Shown here piece by piece: positions 9,235 to 18,718 of a DNA stretch of 64,000 nucleotides. Origin of the DNA: an uncultured Clostridia bacterium (lineage in GTDB: Bacteria > Bacillota > Clostridia > Christensenellales > Aristaeellaceae); the NCBI GenBank assembly GCA_946408995.1, contig CAMJUL010000004.1, positions 1 to 64,000 of the forward strand, given 5' to 3'. The notes beneath the pieces were generated by a model. The model saw only the letters and a list, made by a program, of their open reading frames with translations, had not been told where the DNA came from and made no database searches. The first letter of the stretch is position 1, and each line of letters begins with the position of its first letter. The translations under genes were made by a program, and so were the position numbers.

Positions 9235-9554
9235 AGGCGGATTTCCTCCGTTTCTTTGGATATGGCGGGGTTGGTCCGGGCCTCCAGTTGGGCGATCAGA
9301 TGGCTTGAAACCGGGGAAGCCATCCACATGAATACAAGCAGCACCAGGCATTTGAGGGCAGAGACCCCCTCCGGCGCGCTGATGAAAAGGCCGCTCATGA
9401 CCATCAGGAGGCCGAAGGTGTCCCCCAGGGCGGCAGCGTGCATGCGGCTGAGAGTGAACCTGAAGCGGAATACTCCCACCACCTCCAGGACAAAAACCAG
9501 GAGGGACAGGCCCAGGAGGACCGCCGTCAAAAGAAAACGAAGGGTCTCAGACAT
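9231..9554 (-). CDS. mrpG: Na+/H+ antiporter subunit G (MrpG/MnhG)
   Basis: 107 residues with three TM helices. The sequence has the family pattern of a short periplasmic or membrane stretch followed by FTLSRMHAAALGDTFGLL, typical of PhaG/MnhG. ATG 9554 overlaps the mrpF stop (ATGTCTGA), and the gene end overlaps the MbhD-like GTG. It is one of the three small subunits (E, F, G) needed for assembly of Mrp-type complexes. Confidence 0.9.
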   Translation of the reverse strand: MSETLRFLLTAVLLGLSLLVFVLEVVGVFRFRFTLSRMHAAALGDTFGLLMVMSGLFISAPEGVSALKCLVLLVFMWMASPVSSHLIAQLEARTNPAISKETEEIRL

Positions 9555-9855
9555 CGGCGGCGTCTCCTTTCCCTTTCTTCCTGCGCTCGGTGCTCAGCCA
9601 GATCCGGCAGAAGACCATCACCGCAAGGAAGGACATGGCCGCGTACAGAAGGGCGGCATCCATCAGATATCCCTCCCGGAGCATGACGCTCAGGAGCACG
9701 ATCATGGCGATGACCATGGCGGAGATCATGTTGACGCAGATGATGCGGTCCGTGGGACGGCGGACCGTGGCCGCCCGGATCAGGAGCACCAGGATCAGCA
9801 CGGCAAGTATTAGCAGCGAAAGGGTGTAGAGCACCCGGTAGGCTTCTTCTAACAC
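9547..9855 (-). CDS. mrpF: Na+/H+ antiporter subunit F (MrpF/MnhF)
   Basis: 102 residues, three TM helices, with the MrpF pattern RAATVRRPTDRIICVNM and the second helix MVIAMIVLLSVML. GTG start at 9855 overlaps the TAG of mrpE; a G-rich stretch just upstream can serve as ribosome binding site. Homologues (MbhB, PhaF) are core small subunits of Mrp and Mbh membrane arms. The C-terminal RRKKGKGD tail is cytoplasmic in character. Confidence 0.88.
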   Translation of the reverse strand: MLEEAYRVLYTLSLLILAVLILVLLIRAATVRRPTDRIICVNMISAMVIAMIVLLSVMLREGYLMDAALLYAAMSFLAVMVFCRIWLSTERRKKGKGDAADV

Positions 9856-10328
9856 GCTTCCCGCCCCCTTTCCCCTTCAAGGGCCTTCAGGCGTTTTTCA
9901 AAGGCGCTGTCCCTCAGGCCTTCTGCGAAGGAGGTGTCCAGGCAGTGGACTGACAGCGTGCGCCCCGAGAGGGACACCGTAATGGTGCCAGGGGTCAGGG
10001 TGATGGAGGAGGCCAGCACGGCCCTGAGGAGCGGGGAGTCAAGGCCGGTGTCAAAGGTGACCAGACAGGGCTCGGTTTCCACCCGGAGGTTGAGGATCAG
10101 CCTCATGACGCGCAGGCAGGCAAGCACCATCTCCTTCACAAGGAAGCAAAGATAGCCAAGGATCCCCGGCAGAAGGCGCAAAAGGCGGCCCTCTTTTTTC
10201 AGGGAATAGCCCAGGGCACCGGCGCAAAGCCAGAAAAGGAGCGCCGAAAGGGGAAGGGCAAAAATCAGCACGTCCCAGCCGGCTCTGCCGCAGAACAGGA
10301 AAAAGAGGGCGACAAACAGCAGAAACAT
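9849..10328 (-). CDS. mrpE: Na+/H+ antiporter subunit E (MrpE/MnhE)
   Basis: 159 residues: two or three N-terminal TM helices, then a soluble C-terminal domain. It contains ASSITLTPGTITVSL followed by SVHCLD, the hallmark of the MrpE/MnhE family (normally SITLTPGT followed by a HxLD motif). First gene of the operon, with ATG 10328 behind GGAGGAACC and a sigma-A-type promoter about 60 bp upstream. MrpE stabilises the assembled complex in characterised Mrp systems. Confidence 0.9.
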   Translation of the reverse strand: MFLLFVALFFLFCGRAGWDVLIFALPLSALLFWLCAGALGYSLKKEGRLLRLLPGILGYLCFLVKEMVLACLRVMRLILNLRVETEPCLVTFDTGLDSPLLRAVLASSITLTPGTITVSLSGRTLSVHCLDTSFAEGLRDSAFEKRLKALEGERGREAC

Positions 10329-10390
10329 GGTTCCTCCAAAGAAAAGCGGAAACAGCGGCCGCAGTACTTGTCCGGAAAGAAAGCAGCGAT

Positions 10391-10419
10391 ATTGTACGAT
10401 AGCGGAAGGGAAAAGTCAA
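10391..10419 (-). promoter_or_regulatory. Sigma-A-type promoter of the Mrp/Mbh operon
   Basis: On the minus strand TTGACT is followed after exactly 17 nt by TACAAT, near consensus. It lies 62 bp upstream of mrpE and downstream of the aroK terminator, so the ten antiporter genes form their own transcription unit. No operator is obvious. Confidence 0.8.
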
Positions 10420-10492
10420 TGAAAGAGAACCTATTATACAGGGCTTACGCATGCACGGGACATTCCGGGCGGAAGGAATGGAAACGGAAAAC

Positions 10493-10525
10493 ACAAAAAA
10501 CGCCCCCTTTTTGGATCCCGGGGGC
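10493..10525 (-). terminator. Terminator of the shikimate kinase gene
   Basis: Read on the minus strand, GCCCCC (10520-10525) and GGGGGC (10502-10507) form a stem with a 12-nt loop, followed by a G and then a TTTTTTGTGTTTT run. It is about 27 bp past the stop of the shikimate kinase gene. Confidence 0.8.
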
Positions 10526-10551
10526 AAGGGAAAGGGCGGAAGAGAACGCGC

Positions 10552-11073
10552 CTATGCTTCCAGGGCGACTTTGTCCACGATGTCCGTCAGGTTTTTCAGC
10601 CCGGTGACAAAGCCCTTGGAATTGTCCAGGCGGAAATCCGCCGCAGCACGGTAATAGCCGATCTCGCGGGAGTACTCGTTGATGATATCCTTGTGGTCGC
10701 CGCCGGCAAGGCCGGGCCGCCGGTCGGTTTTGATGTCGGAGAGGATCTGGTCCAAAGGGCGGTCCACAAAGACGATGATGCCGTGGTTTTTCATCAGGGT
10801 CACATTCATGGCGTCGTTGCAGATCCCGCTGCCGGTGGATACGATGCAGGGATCCTGCCCGGCCATCTCCATCAGGACACCGGTTTCGGCGTTGCGGAAC
10901 AGATCCTCCCCGAGGACGGCGTAGACGGTACTGACCGAGGACAGGCCCATCATTTCGCATACGCGCTGGTCCGTATCCACAAAACGCAGGTTCATATTCT
11001 GGGCCAGCTTGCGGCCAAGGCTGGTTTTCCCGGCCCCAGCCATGCCGACGATAAAAATATGCAGTTTGAGCAT
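10552..11073 (-). CDS. aroK: Shikimate kinase
   Basis: A 173-residue P-loop kinase that would phosphorylate shikimate in the chorismate pathway. Walker A is GMAGAGKTS (residues 10-18). It is followed by the shikimate-kinase-type D-T-D motif (FVDTDQ, substrate binding), a TGSGIC loop equivalent to the GGG region, a DRRPGL lid Arg and a late adenine-loop region. Single gene with its own promoter (11169-11197) and terminator. The GGG substrate loop is altered (STGSGI), so a related small-molecule kinase is not excluded. Confidence 0.78.
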   Translation of the reverse strand: MLKLHIFIVGMAGAGKTSLGRKLAQNMNLRFVDTDQRVCEMMGLSSVSTVYAVLGEDLFRNAETGVLMEMAGQDPCIVSTGSGICNDAMNVTLMKNHGIIVFVDRPLDQILSDIKTDRRPGLAGGDHKDIINEYSREIGYYRAAADFRLDNSKGFVTGLKNLTDIVDKVALEA

Positions 11074-11168
11074 GGCTGTATTCCTCCTGGCAGGTATGGG
11101 AAAGGAGAAGAGCGGCAGAGAACCAAAAAAGAACAGAAAAAATACAAAAGTGCAGAGTTAGTAAATAA

Positions 11169-11197
11169 ATTATACCATGGGAGAAAGAGAAACGCAA
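11169..11197 (-). promoter_or_regulatory. Promoter of the shikimate kinase gene
   Basis: TTGCGT, 17 nt, TATAAT on the minus strand, about 95 bp before the ATG at 11073. It lies just downstream of the tandem rplS terminators. Confidence 0.7.
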
Positions 11198-11260
11198 GCA
11201 AAATTTCAAATCCGGACAAATGAATCCCAAATGCTGCAAACACAGGAGGAGGGGAGGGGC

Positions 11261-11288
11261 AAAAAAAGCCCCCCCGGGACGGGGGGCT
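11261..11288 (-). terminator. Second rplS terminator
   Basis: On the minus strand AGCCCCCC and GGGGGGCT pair around a short GTCC-type loop and are followed directly by seven T residues. It sits behind the first rplS terminator, giving a tandem stop after a highly expressed ribosomal gene. Confidence 0.85.
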
Positions 11289-11300
11289 GGGGGAAGAAAC

Positions 11301-11334
11301 AAATAAAAAAAGCGCTGCGGCAATGCCGGCAGCG
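11301..11334 (-). terminator. First rplS terminator
   Basis: Minus-strand stem CGCTGC/GCAGCG with inner GGC/GCC pairs and a small loop, followed by CTTTTTTTATTTG. It begins 13 bp after the rplS stop codon. Confidence 0.85.
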
Positions 11335-11346
11335 TTTTTGGTTCCA

Positions 11347-11697
11347 TCAGCGACGGCCAAGTTCTTTGATCTTGGCAGCCTTGCCCTGACGGCCGCGCAG
11401 GTAGTAAAGCTTGGCCCTGCGGACCTTGCCCTTGCGGATGACCGTTACGGAATCCACGCGGGGGGAATGAAGGGGGAAGGTGCGTTCCACACCGATGCCG
11501 TAGGAAACACGGCGGACGGTGAAGGTTTCGCGGCTGGAGCCGTTGCGCTTGGCGATCACGGTGCCCTCGAACGCCTGAAGGCGCTCGCGGCTGCCTTCTA
11601 CGACCTTGACCTGTACGCGGACAGTGTCGCCGACGTTGAAGGAAGGCAGATCGGAACGGAGCTGCGCCTGCTCGATGGAGCGGATGATTTCGCTCAT
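11347..11697 (-). CDS. rplS: 50S ribosomal protein L19
   Basis: 116 residues, the normal length for bL19. The conserved core is clear: [29 protein letters not shown], the [21 protein letters not shown] signature and a basic C-terminus. ATG 11697 follows AAAGGAGGACACTCCC. It is monocistronic, with promoter 11778-11806 and two terminators; the usual neighbours rpsP, rimM and trmD are not in this window. The roughly 75-nt leader holds two small hairpins (CGGAC/GTCCG and GGCC/GGCC) that could be an L19-type autoregulatory leader, but this is unproven. Confidence 0.97.
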   Translation of the reverse strand: MSEIIRSIEQAQLRSDLPSFNVGDTVRVQVKVVEGSRERLQAFEGTVIAKRNGSSRETFTVRRVSYGIGVERTFPLHSPRVDSVTVIRKGKVRRAKLYYLRGRQGKAAKIKELGRR

Positions 11698-11777
11698 GGG
11701 AGTGTCCTCCTTTCCTCATAGACGTTCATGCACGGCCTTTGGCCTGTACAGCGGACCGTCCGTTTGACACAAAAAAG

Positions 11778-11806
11778 ATTATAGCATACAGCGTGGAGGG
11801 AAGCAA
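11778..11806 (-). promoter_or_regulatory. rplS promoter
   Basis: TTGCTT, 17 nt, TATAAT on the minus strand, giving a leader of about 75 nt before rplS. It is divergent to the tig promoter 33 bp away. Confidence 0.75.
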
Positions 11807-11838
11807 GGGTTTTTTTACTTCTTTCGGCGGAAAAATGA

Positions 11839-11867
11839 TTGCAAACAAAGGGGGAATATGATATGAT
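11839..11867 (+). promoter_or_regulatory. tig promoter
   Basis: TTGCAA, 17 nt, TATGAT on the plus strand, about 75 bp before the tig ATG. It drives trigger factor and possibly clpP and clpX, since no terminator is seen before the clpX end. Confidence 0.75.
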
Positions 11868-11941
11868 GCAGGATAGTGTTCCGTCGGAAAAGATGGGGCG
11901 GGGCGCAATGCAGCCGAACGGGCTTGATACGGAGGGTGTTC

Positions 11942-13348
11942 ATGTCTTATAGTGTTGAGAAAATTTCCGGCAACCAGGTGAAAATCAAATTTACGGTGGA
12001 TCAGCAAAAGTTTGAGGAAGCCATGAAGAAGGCGTACCTCAAGATCCGGTCCCGGGTTACCATTCCCGGATTCCGCAGGGGAAAAGCCCCCCGGAAACTG
12101 ATCGAAAATATGTATGGGGAAAGCGTTTTTTATGATGAGGCCATGGATCAGCTTTTCCCGGATGTGTACAGCGAAGCGGTGGACGCGGAAAAGATCGAGA
12201 CGGTGGACCGTCCGGAACTGGATGAGATCACCCAGATCGGCACCGGCAAGGACCTGGAGTTCAGCGTCAAGGTCTATGTCCGCCCCGAGATCACCCTTGG
12301 GGATTACAAGGGCCTGAAGGCGGACCGCTATGTGCATACGGTGACGGACGAAGAGATCCAGAGCCGCATTGACAGGGACGTGGAAAAAGCCACCACCACC
12401 CAGGATGTCACCGACCGCGCCCTTGAAAAGGGAGATGTCGCCAACCTGGATTACGCCGGCACCGTGGACGGCGTCGCCTTCGCGGGCGGCACGGCCCAGG
12501 GACAGACCCTGGAGATCGGCTCCGGCATGTTCATCCCCGGCTTCGAGGATCAGATGGTGGGCATGAACGTGGGCGAGGAAAAGGACCTGAAAGTCACCTT
12601 CCCGGAGAAGTACCAGGCGGAAGAACTGGCGGGCAAGGAAGCCGTTTTCCATGTGAAGCTCAACGGCATCCAGAGCAAGGTCAAGCCCGCCCTGGACGAT
12701 GAGTTCGCCGCCGACGTGTCCGAATTCTCCACCTTTGAGGAGTACAAGGCCGACATTGCCAAGAAGCTCCAGGACCAGGCCAACGAGAATGCGGATACCG
12801 AGGTGGAAAACACCCTGATCCAGGCGGCGGTGGACGCCTCCGACTGTGACATCCCCGCGGCCATGATCGACAGCGAGCTGGACGTGATGATGCGCGAAAT
12901 GAGCATGCGCATGGCCTACCAGGGCATCCGCATGGAGGATTTCCTCCGCTATACCGGCCAGACCATGGATCAGCTGAAGGAAGGCCGCAGGAGCGAGGCC
13001 CAGAACCGCGTCAAGATGCAGCTGGTGCTTGAGGCCATCGGCAAGGCCGAGAACCTTGAGGTCAGCGACGAGGACGTGGACAAGGCCGTGCGCGAGGAAG
13101 CGGAACGGGAAGGCCGGGAGTACGAAGAGTTCAAGGCCGGCCTGAACGACCGTCAGAAGGATTATCTGCGGGAGAACGCCGTCCTGCGCAAGACCGTGGA
13201 GCTGATCAAGTCTTCCGCCGTGATCACGGAAAAGAACGAATCCGAGCGCATCCAGGCCGAGGACGCCGTGAACGCGGTCAACCAGGCTGTCAGCGCCGTG
13301 GAGCAGATCGCCGGGGATGAGGCGGCCGAGGAGGAAAAGGGCGAATAA
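11942..13348 (+). CDS. tig: Trigger factor (ribosome-bound chaperone, PPIase)
   Basis: 468 residues. N-terminal ribosome-binding domain with the signature [14 protein letters not shown] (about 40-55), central FKBP-type peptidyl-prolyl isomerase domain (about 160-245, containing [14 protein letters not shown] and [12 protein letters not shown]), and a helical C-terminal chaperone cradle with an acidic end. Start chosen at ATG 11942 behind GGAGGGTGTTC, because the upstream in-frame leader of 22 residues is not part of the family. It lies directly before clpP-clpX, a common order in bacteria. Confidence 0.97.
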   Translation: MSYSVEKISGNQVKIKFTVDQQKFEEAMKKAYLKIRSRVTIPGFRRGKAPRKLIENMYGESVFYDEAMDQLFPDVYSEAVDAEKIETVDRPELDEITQIGTGKDLEFSVKVYVRPEITLGDYKGLKADRYVHTVTDEEIQSRIDRDVEKATTTQDVTDRALEKGDVANLDYAGTVDGVAFAGGTAQGQTLEIGSGMFIPGFEDQMVGMNVGEEKDLKVTFPEKYQAEELAGKEAVFHVKLNGIQSKVKPALDDEFAADVSEFSTFEEYKADIAKKLQDQANENADTEVENTLIQAAVDASDCDIPAAMIDSELDVMMREMSMRMAYQGIRMEDFLRYTGQTMDQLKEGRRSEAQNRVKMQLVLEAIGKAENLEVSDEDVDKAVREEAEREGREYEEFKAGLNDRQKDYLRENAVLRKTVELIKSSAVITEKNESERIQAEDAVNAVNQAVSAVEQIAGDEAAEEEKGE

Positions 13349-13434
13349 TCCCGGGCCCTGAAATACGTCAAGTCCGGTCCCGCGGATGGAACGCCGCGGG
13401 ACATTTTTCCCGCCAGGAAAGGAGGCGCAGGCAG

Positions 13435-14031
13435 ATGTCGCTTGTCCCTTATGTCATTGAACAGACCGCGCACGGAGAGCGCGCCAGCGATATTTATTCC
13501 AGGCTTCTCAAGGACCGGGTGGTCTTCCTTGGAAGCGAGATCAACGACCAGGTGGCCAATTCCATCGTGGCCCAGCTTTTGTTCCTGGAAACCGACAACC
13601 CGGACGCGGATATCAACCTGTACATCAATTCCCCCGGGGGCTCCGTGACGGCGGGCATGGCCATTTACGACACCATGAACTATGTCAAGTGCCCGGTCCG
13701 GACCGTGTGCCTTGGAATGGCGGCGTCCATGGGGGCGTTTCTGCTGATGGCGGGGGAAAAAGGCAAGCGTCTGGCCCTGCCCAACAGTGAGATCATGATC
13801 CACCAGCCCTCCGGCGGCGCCTCCGGGCAGTCCACGGACGTAACCATCCAGGCCCAGTGGCTGGGAAAGATCAAGGAAAAAATGACCCGGATGATGAGCG
13901 AAATGACCGGCCAGCCCCTGGAAAAGGTGGCGGTGGACGTGGAGCGCGATCATTTCATGTTCGCCGAAGAAGCCCTCTCCTACGGCATCATCGACGAAAT
14001 CTACCAGCCCAAGAAGCGCGTCAGTCTGTAA
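13435..14031 (+). CDS. clpP: ATP-dependent Clp protease proteolytic subunit
   Basis: 198 residues. The serine-protease triad is visible as Ser98 (GMAASMGA), His123 (IMIHQP) and Asp172 (VERDHF). The [18 protein letters not shown] stretch is the family signature. ClpP forms a tetradecameric barrel fed by ClpX, encoded 25 bp downstream. AAAGGAGG precedes the ATG. Probably co-transcribed with tig and clpX. Confidence 0.98.
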   Translation: MSLVPYVIEQTAHGERASDIYSRLLKDRVVFLGSEINDQVANSIVAQLLFLETDNPDADINLYINSPGGSVTAGMAIYDTMNYVKCPVRTVCLGMAASMGAFLLMAGEKGKRLALPNSEIMIHQPSGGASGQSTDVTIQAQWLGKIKEKMTRMMSEMTGQPLEKVAVDVERDHFMFAEEALSYGIIDEIYQPKKRVSL

Positions 14032-14056
14032 TCGTACATTCAATTTAGAGGTGGAT

Positions 14057-15376
14057 ATGCCAGGCAAGAACGATTTTTCATCCAGACGGCCCAGGTGCTC
14101 CTTTTGCGGGAAGACCCAGGACCAGGTCCGCAGACTGATCGCCGGACCGGATGCGTATATCTGTGACGAGTGCGTTTCCCTCTGCCAGGAAATCATGGCG
14201 GACGATCTGACCATGCCGTCCGCCGCTTCCACGCCGAGGATGAAGGACGTGCCCACCCCCGCGAAGATGAAGGAGATCCTGGACGGATACGTCATCGGCC
14301 AGGAGGAAGCCAAAAAAAGCCTTTGCGTGGCGGTCTACAACCATTACAAGCGGATCGGCGCGCCCTCCCGGAAGGATGACGTGGAACTCCAGAAATCCAA
14401 CATCCTGATGATCGGGCCCACGGGCTGCGGCAAGACCTATCTGGCCCAGTCCCTGGCGCGGATCCTGAATGTTCCCTTCGCCATCTCCGACGCCACCAGC
14501 CTGACCGAGGCCGGCTACGTGGGCGAGGACGTGGAAAACATCCTTCTGAGGCTGATCCAGGCTGCCGGCGGAGACATCAAGGCTGCCGAACGGGGCATCA
14601 TCTACATTGACGAGATCGACAAGATCTCCAAAAAAAGCGAAAACGTGTCCATTACCAGGGACGTGAGCGGGGAAGGCGTGCAGCAGGCCCTGCTCAAGAT
14701 CCTGGAGGGGACCGTGGCCAGCGTACCGCCCCAGGGCGGACGCAAGCATCCCCAGCAGGAATGCCTCCAGATCGACACCACCAACATCCTCTTTATCTGC
14801 GGCGGCGCTTTTGATGGACTGGAGTGGATCATCTCCCGCCGGGTCGGCAAAAAAATGCTGGGCTTCGGCTCCAACCCCGTGGGTGAAAAAGAGAGGAACG
14901 TGGGGGATACCCTGAGACAGCTCCGGCCGGAAGACCTTCTTAAATTCGGCCTGATCCCGGAGTTCATCGGAAGGCTGCCGGTCACGGTGACGCTGGACGC
15001 CCTGGATGAGCAGGCCCTGATCCGGATCCTGACCGAGCCGAGAAACGCGCTGGTCAAGCAGTACCAGCGGCTGTTTGAAATGGACAAGGTGGACCTGCAT
15101 TTTGAGGAGGAGGCCCTCAAGGCCATCGCCCATCAGGCCATGGAGCGGAAAACCGGTGCCCGCGGACTGAGGTCCATCATCGAAAAGGCGCTTTTGAATC
15201 CCATGTTCGAGATCCCCGGCAGCAAGAATATCCAAAGCTGCACGGTGACGGCGGATGTGATCACCAGCGGCGCGGAGCCGGTGCTGACCCTGGAGACGCC
15301 CAAGCGCAAGAGCAAGGCCAGCGAGAAGCCGGCCCTTGAAAACGTTGAAAACAAGGACACCCTTGGCGCTGTCTGA
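14057..15376 (+). CDS. clpX: ClpX unfoldase, ATP-binding subunit of ClpXP
   Basis: 439 residues. N-terminal zinc-binding domain with Cys14, Cys17, Cys36 and Cys39. Walker A GPTGCGKT (120-127), Walker B IIYIDEID (about 181-188), GYVGEDVE pore loop, the RKHP-type box ([12 protein letters not shown] loop that contacts ClpP and the pore) and C-terminal AAA small domain. ATG 14057 is preferred over an in-frame GTG at 14051, because AGAGGTG lies at normal spacing only for the ATG. It ends before a GC-rich hairpin. Confidence 0.97.
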   Translation: MPGKNDFSSRRPRCSFCGKTQDQVRRLIAGPDAYICDECVSLCQEIMADDLTMPSAASTPRMKDVPTPAKMKEILDGYVIGQEEAKKSLCVAVYNHYKRIGAPSRKDDVELQKSNILMIGPTGCGKTYLAQSLARILNVPFAISDATSLTEAGYVGEDVENILLRLIQAAGGDIKAAERGIIYIDEIDKISKKSENVSITRDVSGEGVQQALLKILEGTVASVPPQGGRKHPQQECLQIDTTNILFICGGAFDGLEWIISRRVGKKMLGFGSNPVGEKERNVGDTLRQLRPEDLLKFGLIPEFIGRLPVTVTLDALDEQALIRILTEPRNALVKQYQRLFEMDKVDLHFEEEALKAIAHQAMERKTGARGLRSIIEKALLNPMFEIPGSKNIQSCTVTADVITSGAEPVLTLETPKRKSKASEKPALENVENKDTLGAV

Positions 15377-15408
15377 CGGAAACGTCTTATTAGGCATTTG
15401 GAAATATT

Positions 15409-15443
15409 CGCCCGCGTTCGCCTTTGAACGCGGGCGTTGCTTT
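15409..15443 (+). terminator. Probable terminator after clpX
   Basis: An 11-bp perfect stem (CGCCCGCGTTC at 15409-15419, complement at 15426-15436) with a 6-nt loop, followed by a weak T-containing tail (TTGCTTT). It lies between clpX and the lon promoter region. Confidence 0.6.
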
Positions 15444-15459
15444 CCGGGAGGACGGGGAT

Positions 15460-15507
15460 TTTTTTACACCCTGGCTTGAAGGGTTTTTTACACCCCGGCC
15501 TGAAGGG
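15460..15507 (+). repeat. Tandem 24-bp direct repeat with dyad symmetry upstream of lon
   Basis: Two adjacent 24-bp copies (15460-15483 and 15484-15507) differ at only two positions. Each starts with six T residues followed by ACACCC. Copy 2 continues into ACACCCC, an 8-nt spacer and GGGGTGT, a perfect inverted repeat. Copy 1 retains ACCCT/AGGGT. The repeat abuts the -35 element of the lon promoter (15511), the place of an activator or repressor site. It is unlike CIRCE or CtsR boxes. Confidence 0.75.
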
Positions 15508-15510
15508 GTG

Positions 15511-15539
15511 TTGCAAAAGCCAATCGTTTCCTCTATAAT
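15511..15539 (+). promoter_or_regulatory. lon promoter
   Basis: TTGCAA, 17 nt, TATAAT, about 50 bp upstream of the lon ATG and immediately downstream of the tandem repeat. The -10 is perfect consensus. Confidence 0.82.
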
Positions 15540-15588
15540 CACATTTTGAGGCGCTTCAAGCGCAAAGTATCCCTTTCAAGGAGGCCGT

Positions 15589-17928
15589 ATGCCCAAATCA
15601 AAAGAAAACACAAAATCGTACCCGCTGATCCCCCTGCGGGGATTGACGGTTTTTCCGCATATGGTGATTCATTTTGACGTTGGACGGCCTGCTTCGGTGG
15701 AGGCCCTGGAGAGGGCCATGGCCGACGACCAGACCGTGCTGCTGGTGACGCAGAAAAACGCCGAGACCGAGCAGCCTTCCAAAAAGGACCTGTACGGCGT
15801 GGGCGTTCTGGCCAAGGTAAGGCAGGTATTGAACCTGCCGGGCGACAACCTGCGCGTCCTGGCGGAGGGGGAGAAACGCGCGGTCATCAGGAAGCTGGTG
15901 CGCACCGAGAACCATCTGCGGGCGGAGGCCAACGTGGTCCGCGAAAAAGGCGGGACGGCGCTTGAGGCCCAGGCGATGATGCGCGTGGCCCGGGAAAAGC
16001 TGGAGACCTACGCCGAGCACACCGGCCAGGTCCCGTCGGAGACCCTTCAGTCCGTAAACGGCATCGAGGACGCGGGCATGATGGCGGACGTGATCGCCTC
16101 GAACGTTCTGACCCGTCTGGAGGACAGGCAGAGCGTCCTGGACGAAACCGAGCCGCTGCCCAGACTTGAAAAGGTCTGCGCCCTGCTGATGCGGGAGACG
16201 GAACTGGCAGGGGTGGAGCGCTCCATCCAGGAACGGCTTAAGAGCCAGGTGGACAAGAACCAGAAGGATTATTACCTTCGGGAGCAGATCAAGGCCATCC
16301 AGGAGGAACTGGGGGACAAAGACGGCGGCGACGTGGAGGATCTCAGGGAACGGCTTGAAAAGACCCCGCTCAGCGACGAGGCCCGGGAGAAGGTGCTCAA
16401 GGAGCTGGACCGGATCACCCGCATGGCGCCCGGCATGCCCGAGATCACGGTCTCCAGGACCTGGGTGGAATGGGTGCTGGACCTTCCCTGGGGCGTTGAG
16501 ACCAAGGACAACCTGGACCTCAGGCGCGCGAAAAAGATCCTGGACGAGGACCATTACGCCATGGAACGGGTCAAGGAAAGGATCATCGAGTTCCTGGCCG
16601 TACGTGCGATGAAGGCCGCCGCGAAGGAGGACACGGCCCTCAAAGGCCCCATCCTCTGCTTCGCGGGCCCTCCGGGAGTGGGCAAGACCTCCATCGTCCG
16701 GGCCATCGCCCGGGCCATGGGCCGCAAGTATGTCCGCATGTCCCTGGGCGGGGTCCGGGATGAGGCGGAGATCCGCGGACATCGCCGCACCTATGTGGGC
16801 GCGATGCCGGGCAGGATCATCGCGGGCATGAAGAAGGCCGGGTCCATGAATCCCCTGTTCCTGTTTGACGAGATCGACAAAATGAGCAGCGATTTCCGCG
16901 GAGATCCCGCCAGCGCCATGCTGGAAGTGCTGGACGGGGAGCAGAACGACCGCTTCGCGGACCATTATATGGAGATTCCTGTGGACCTGAGCCGGGTGAT
17001 GTTCGTGACGACGGCCAATACCGTGGACGCCATCCCTCCCGCCCTGCGGGACCGCATGGAGATCATTGAGGTGCCCAGCTATACCGAGGAGGAAAAGCTG
17101 AACATCGCCAGGAAGCACCTCCTGCCCAAGCAGCTTGAGGCCCACGGCTTTGAGAAAAAGAGCGTGCAGGTCCCGGACGCGGTGATGAAAACGCTGATCG
17201 AGGGCTGGACCCGGGAAGCGGGGGTACGTGAACTGGAAAGGATCATCGCCAAGGTGACGCGCAAGGCCGCCGTGGAACGGATGAACGGCGGGGAACTGCC
17301 CATCAAAGTAACGGGGACGAAGCTGGAAGAATACCTGGGGGGCCCCAGATTTTTGAGGGAGATGCCGGAAAAGGCGCCCCTGACAGGCATCGTCAACGGC
17401 CTTGCCTATACCGAGGTCGGCGGCGAAACATTGACGGTGGAATGCCTCGCGATGCCCGGGACCGGCCAGCTGACGCTGACAGGGAAGCTGGGAGAGGTCA
17501 TGCAGGAAAGCGCCAGGGCGGCCCTTTCCTATGTGCGCGCCCACGCAAAGGAGTGGGGCGTTCCGGAGGGCTTTGCCAAGGAGACCGATCTCCATGTGCA
17601 TGTGCCGGAGGGCGCGGTCCCCAAGGACGGGCCTTCCGCCGGCGTGACCCTGCTGTCGGCCATGGTGTCGGCGCTTTCGGGCAGAAAGTGCCGTCAGGAC
17701 GTGGCCATGACCGGGGAGATCACCCTGCGTGGGCGGGTCCTTCCCATTGGCGGTGTGAAGGAAAAACTGCTGGCGGCTTACCGCGCAGGGATCAGGTGCA
17801 TCCTTCTGCCCGAGGAAAACCGCAAGGACCTGGAGGACATTCCGCCCTATGTGCTGGATTCCTTTGAGATCCATTACGCCCGGCAGGCGGAGGACGTATT
17901 GTCCCTGGTCCTTCTGGAAAAGGAATAA
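15589..17928 (+). CDS. lon: ATP-dependent protease Lon (LonA type)
   Basis: 779 residues, typical for LonA. N-terminal LON substrate-recognition domain (about 10-205), a long helical segment, the AAA+ module with Walker [10 protein letters not shown] near residue 360 and Walker [10 protein letters not shown], and the C-terminal protease domain. The latter has catalytic Ser683 (KDGPSAGVT) and Lys724 (GGVKEKLL). AAGGAGG precedes ATG 15589. Soluble, cytoplasmic; degrades damaged and regulatory proteins. It is followed 36 bp later by engB, as in many Firmicutes. Confidence 0.98.
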   Translation: MPKSKENTKSYPLIPLRGLTVFPHMVIHFDVGRPASVEALERAMADDQTVLLVTQKNAETEQPSKKDLYGVGVLAKVRQVLNLPGDNLRVLAEGEKRAVIRKLVRTENHLRAEANVVREKGGTALEAQAMMRVAREKLETYAEHTGQVPSETLQSVNGIEDAGMMADVIASNVLTRLEDRQSVLDETEPLPRLEKVCALLMRETELAGVERSIQERLKSQVDKNQKDYYLREQIKAIQEELGDKDGGDVEDLRERLEKTPLSDEAREKVLKELDRITRMAPGMPEITVSRTWVEWVLDLPWGVETKDNLDLRRAKKILDEDHYAMERVKERIIEFLAVRAMKAAAKEDTALKGPILCFAGPPGVGKTSIVRAIARAMGRKYVRMSLGGVRDEAEIRGHRRTYVGAMPGRIIAGMKKAGSMNPLFLFDEIDKMSSDFRGDPASAMLEVLDGEQNDRFADHYMEIPVDLSRVMFVTTANTVDAIPPALRDRMEIIEVPSYTEEEKLNIARKHLLPKQLEAHGFEKKSVQVPDAVMKTLIEGWTREAGVRELERIIAKVTRKAAVERMNGGELPIKVTGTKLEEYLGGPRFLREMPEKAPLTGIVNGLAYTEVGGETLTVECLAMPGTGQLTLTGKLGEVMQESARAALSYVRAHAKEWGVPEGFAKETDLHVHVPEGAVPKDGPSAGVTLLSAMVSALSGRKCRQDVAMTGEITLRGRVLPIGGVKEKLLAAYRAGIRCILLPEENRKDLEDIPPYVLDSFEIHYARQAEDVLSLVLLEKE

Positions 17929-17964
17929 GAGGCCGCAGGACAGGGACCCGGAAAGGAAGAGAGC

Positions 17965-18552
17965 ATGGAAATCAGAAACGCCCGCTTTGTCACCTCCATG
18001 GCCCAGTACCGGGAAACGGAACCGGGCCTGAAGCAGATCGCCCTTTGCGGACGCAGCAACGTCGGCAAAAGCAGCTTGATCAACTGCGTGACCCGCAGGA
18101 GCAAACTGGCCAAAGTGGGCGCGGCCCCCGGGAAGACCCGCCTGATCAATTTTTTTGAGATCAACGGGGAGTTTTATCTGGTGGACCTGCCCGGGTATGG
18201 CTACGCCAAGGCCGGCAAGGCGGAAATAGAGCGCTGGGGCGCCATGATGGAAGACTATTTTTCCGCTTCCGGACAGCTCTGCGGGGCGGTCCATGTGGTG
18301 GATATCCGTCATGAACCCACTGCTGACGATGTGCAGATGAACGCCTTTCTCCGTGCCAGGGGCATACCGTTCATCGTCTGCGCGGGGAAATGTGACAAGA
18401 TCAGCCGCGGCGCCAGAATGAAATACCTGGCCCCGGTCCTGCGCGCACTTCAGGTGCAGCCCTGGCAGGTGATCTGCTTCTCCAGCGAGACCGGAGACGG
18501 AAGGGAAGCGCTCCTGGAGGCGCTGGAGGGTTTCCTGAACCCCGGGACCTGA
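17965..18552 (+). CDS. engB: Ribosome-biogenesis GTPase EngB (YihA/YsxC)
   Basis: 195 residues, TrmE-Era-EngA-YihA GTPase family. G1 is GRSNVGKSSLIN (about 30-41), followed by the switch-I Thr, G3 DLPGYGYAK and G4 AGKCDK (normally TKxDK), then a SSETG G5 loop. It assists late assembly of the 50S subunit. ATG 17965 has a GAAAGGAAGAG site. Located right behind lon, the same order as lonA-ysxC in Bacillus. Confidence 0.96.
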   Translation: MEIRNARFVTSMAQYRETEPGLKQIALCGRSNVGKSSLINCVTRRSKLAKVGAAPGKTRLINFFEINGEFYLVDLPGYGYAKAGKAEIERWGAMMEDYFSASGQLCGAVHVVDIRHEPTADDVQMNAFLRARGIPFIVCAGKCDKISRGARMKYLAPVLRALQVQPWQVICFSSETGDGREALLEALEGFLNPGT

Positions 18553-18634
18553 AGACGGGAGGGGACCGGGCCGACGGGGAGGAGATGGAAACGGCTTCCA
18601 GCCTTCCGGCGGGGAAATTTATTGGTTCTGCCTA

Positions 18635-18663
18635 TTGCCTATACAGGAAAAGCGTTGTATAAT
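18635..18663 (+). promoter_or_regulatory. Promoter of the zinc-ribbon gene
   Basis: TTGCCT, 17 nt, TATAAT, about 55 bp before ATG 18719. It gives the zinc-ribbon/phosphoesterase pair their own start. Confidence 0.78.
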
Positions 18664-18718
18664 GCGCTCACGTCAGGTTGGATAAAACTTCGATGAATGT
18701 GACTACGGAGGCGTTGAT

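Noticed and set aside
854..10328. A complete membrane-bound hydrogenase or complex I
   Set aside because: No Cys-rich NuoB/I, no NuoC/D or NiFe-subunit genes are present, and a terminator closes the operon.
15598..18312. A 904-codon minus frame opposite lon and engB
   Set aside because: Shadow across two well-identified genes.
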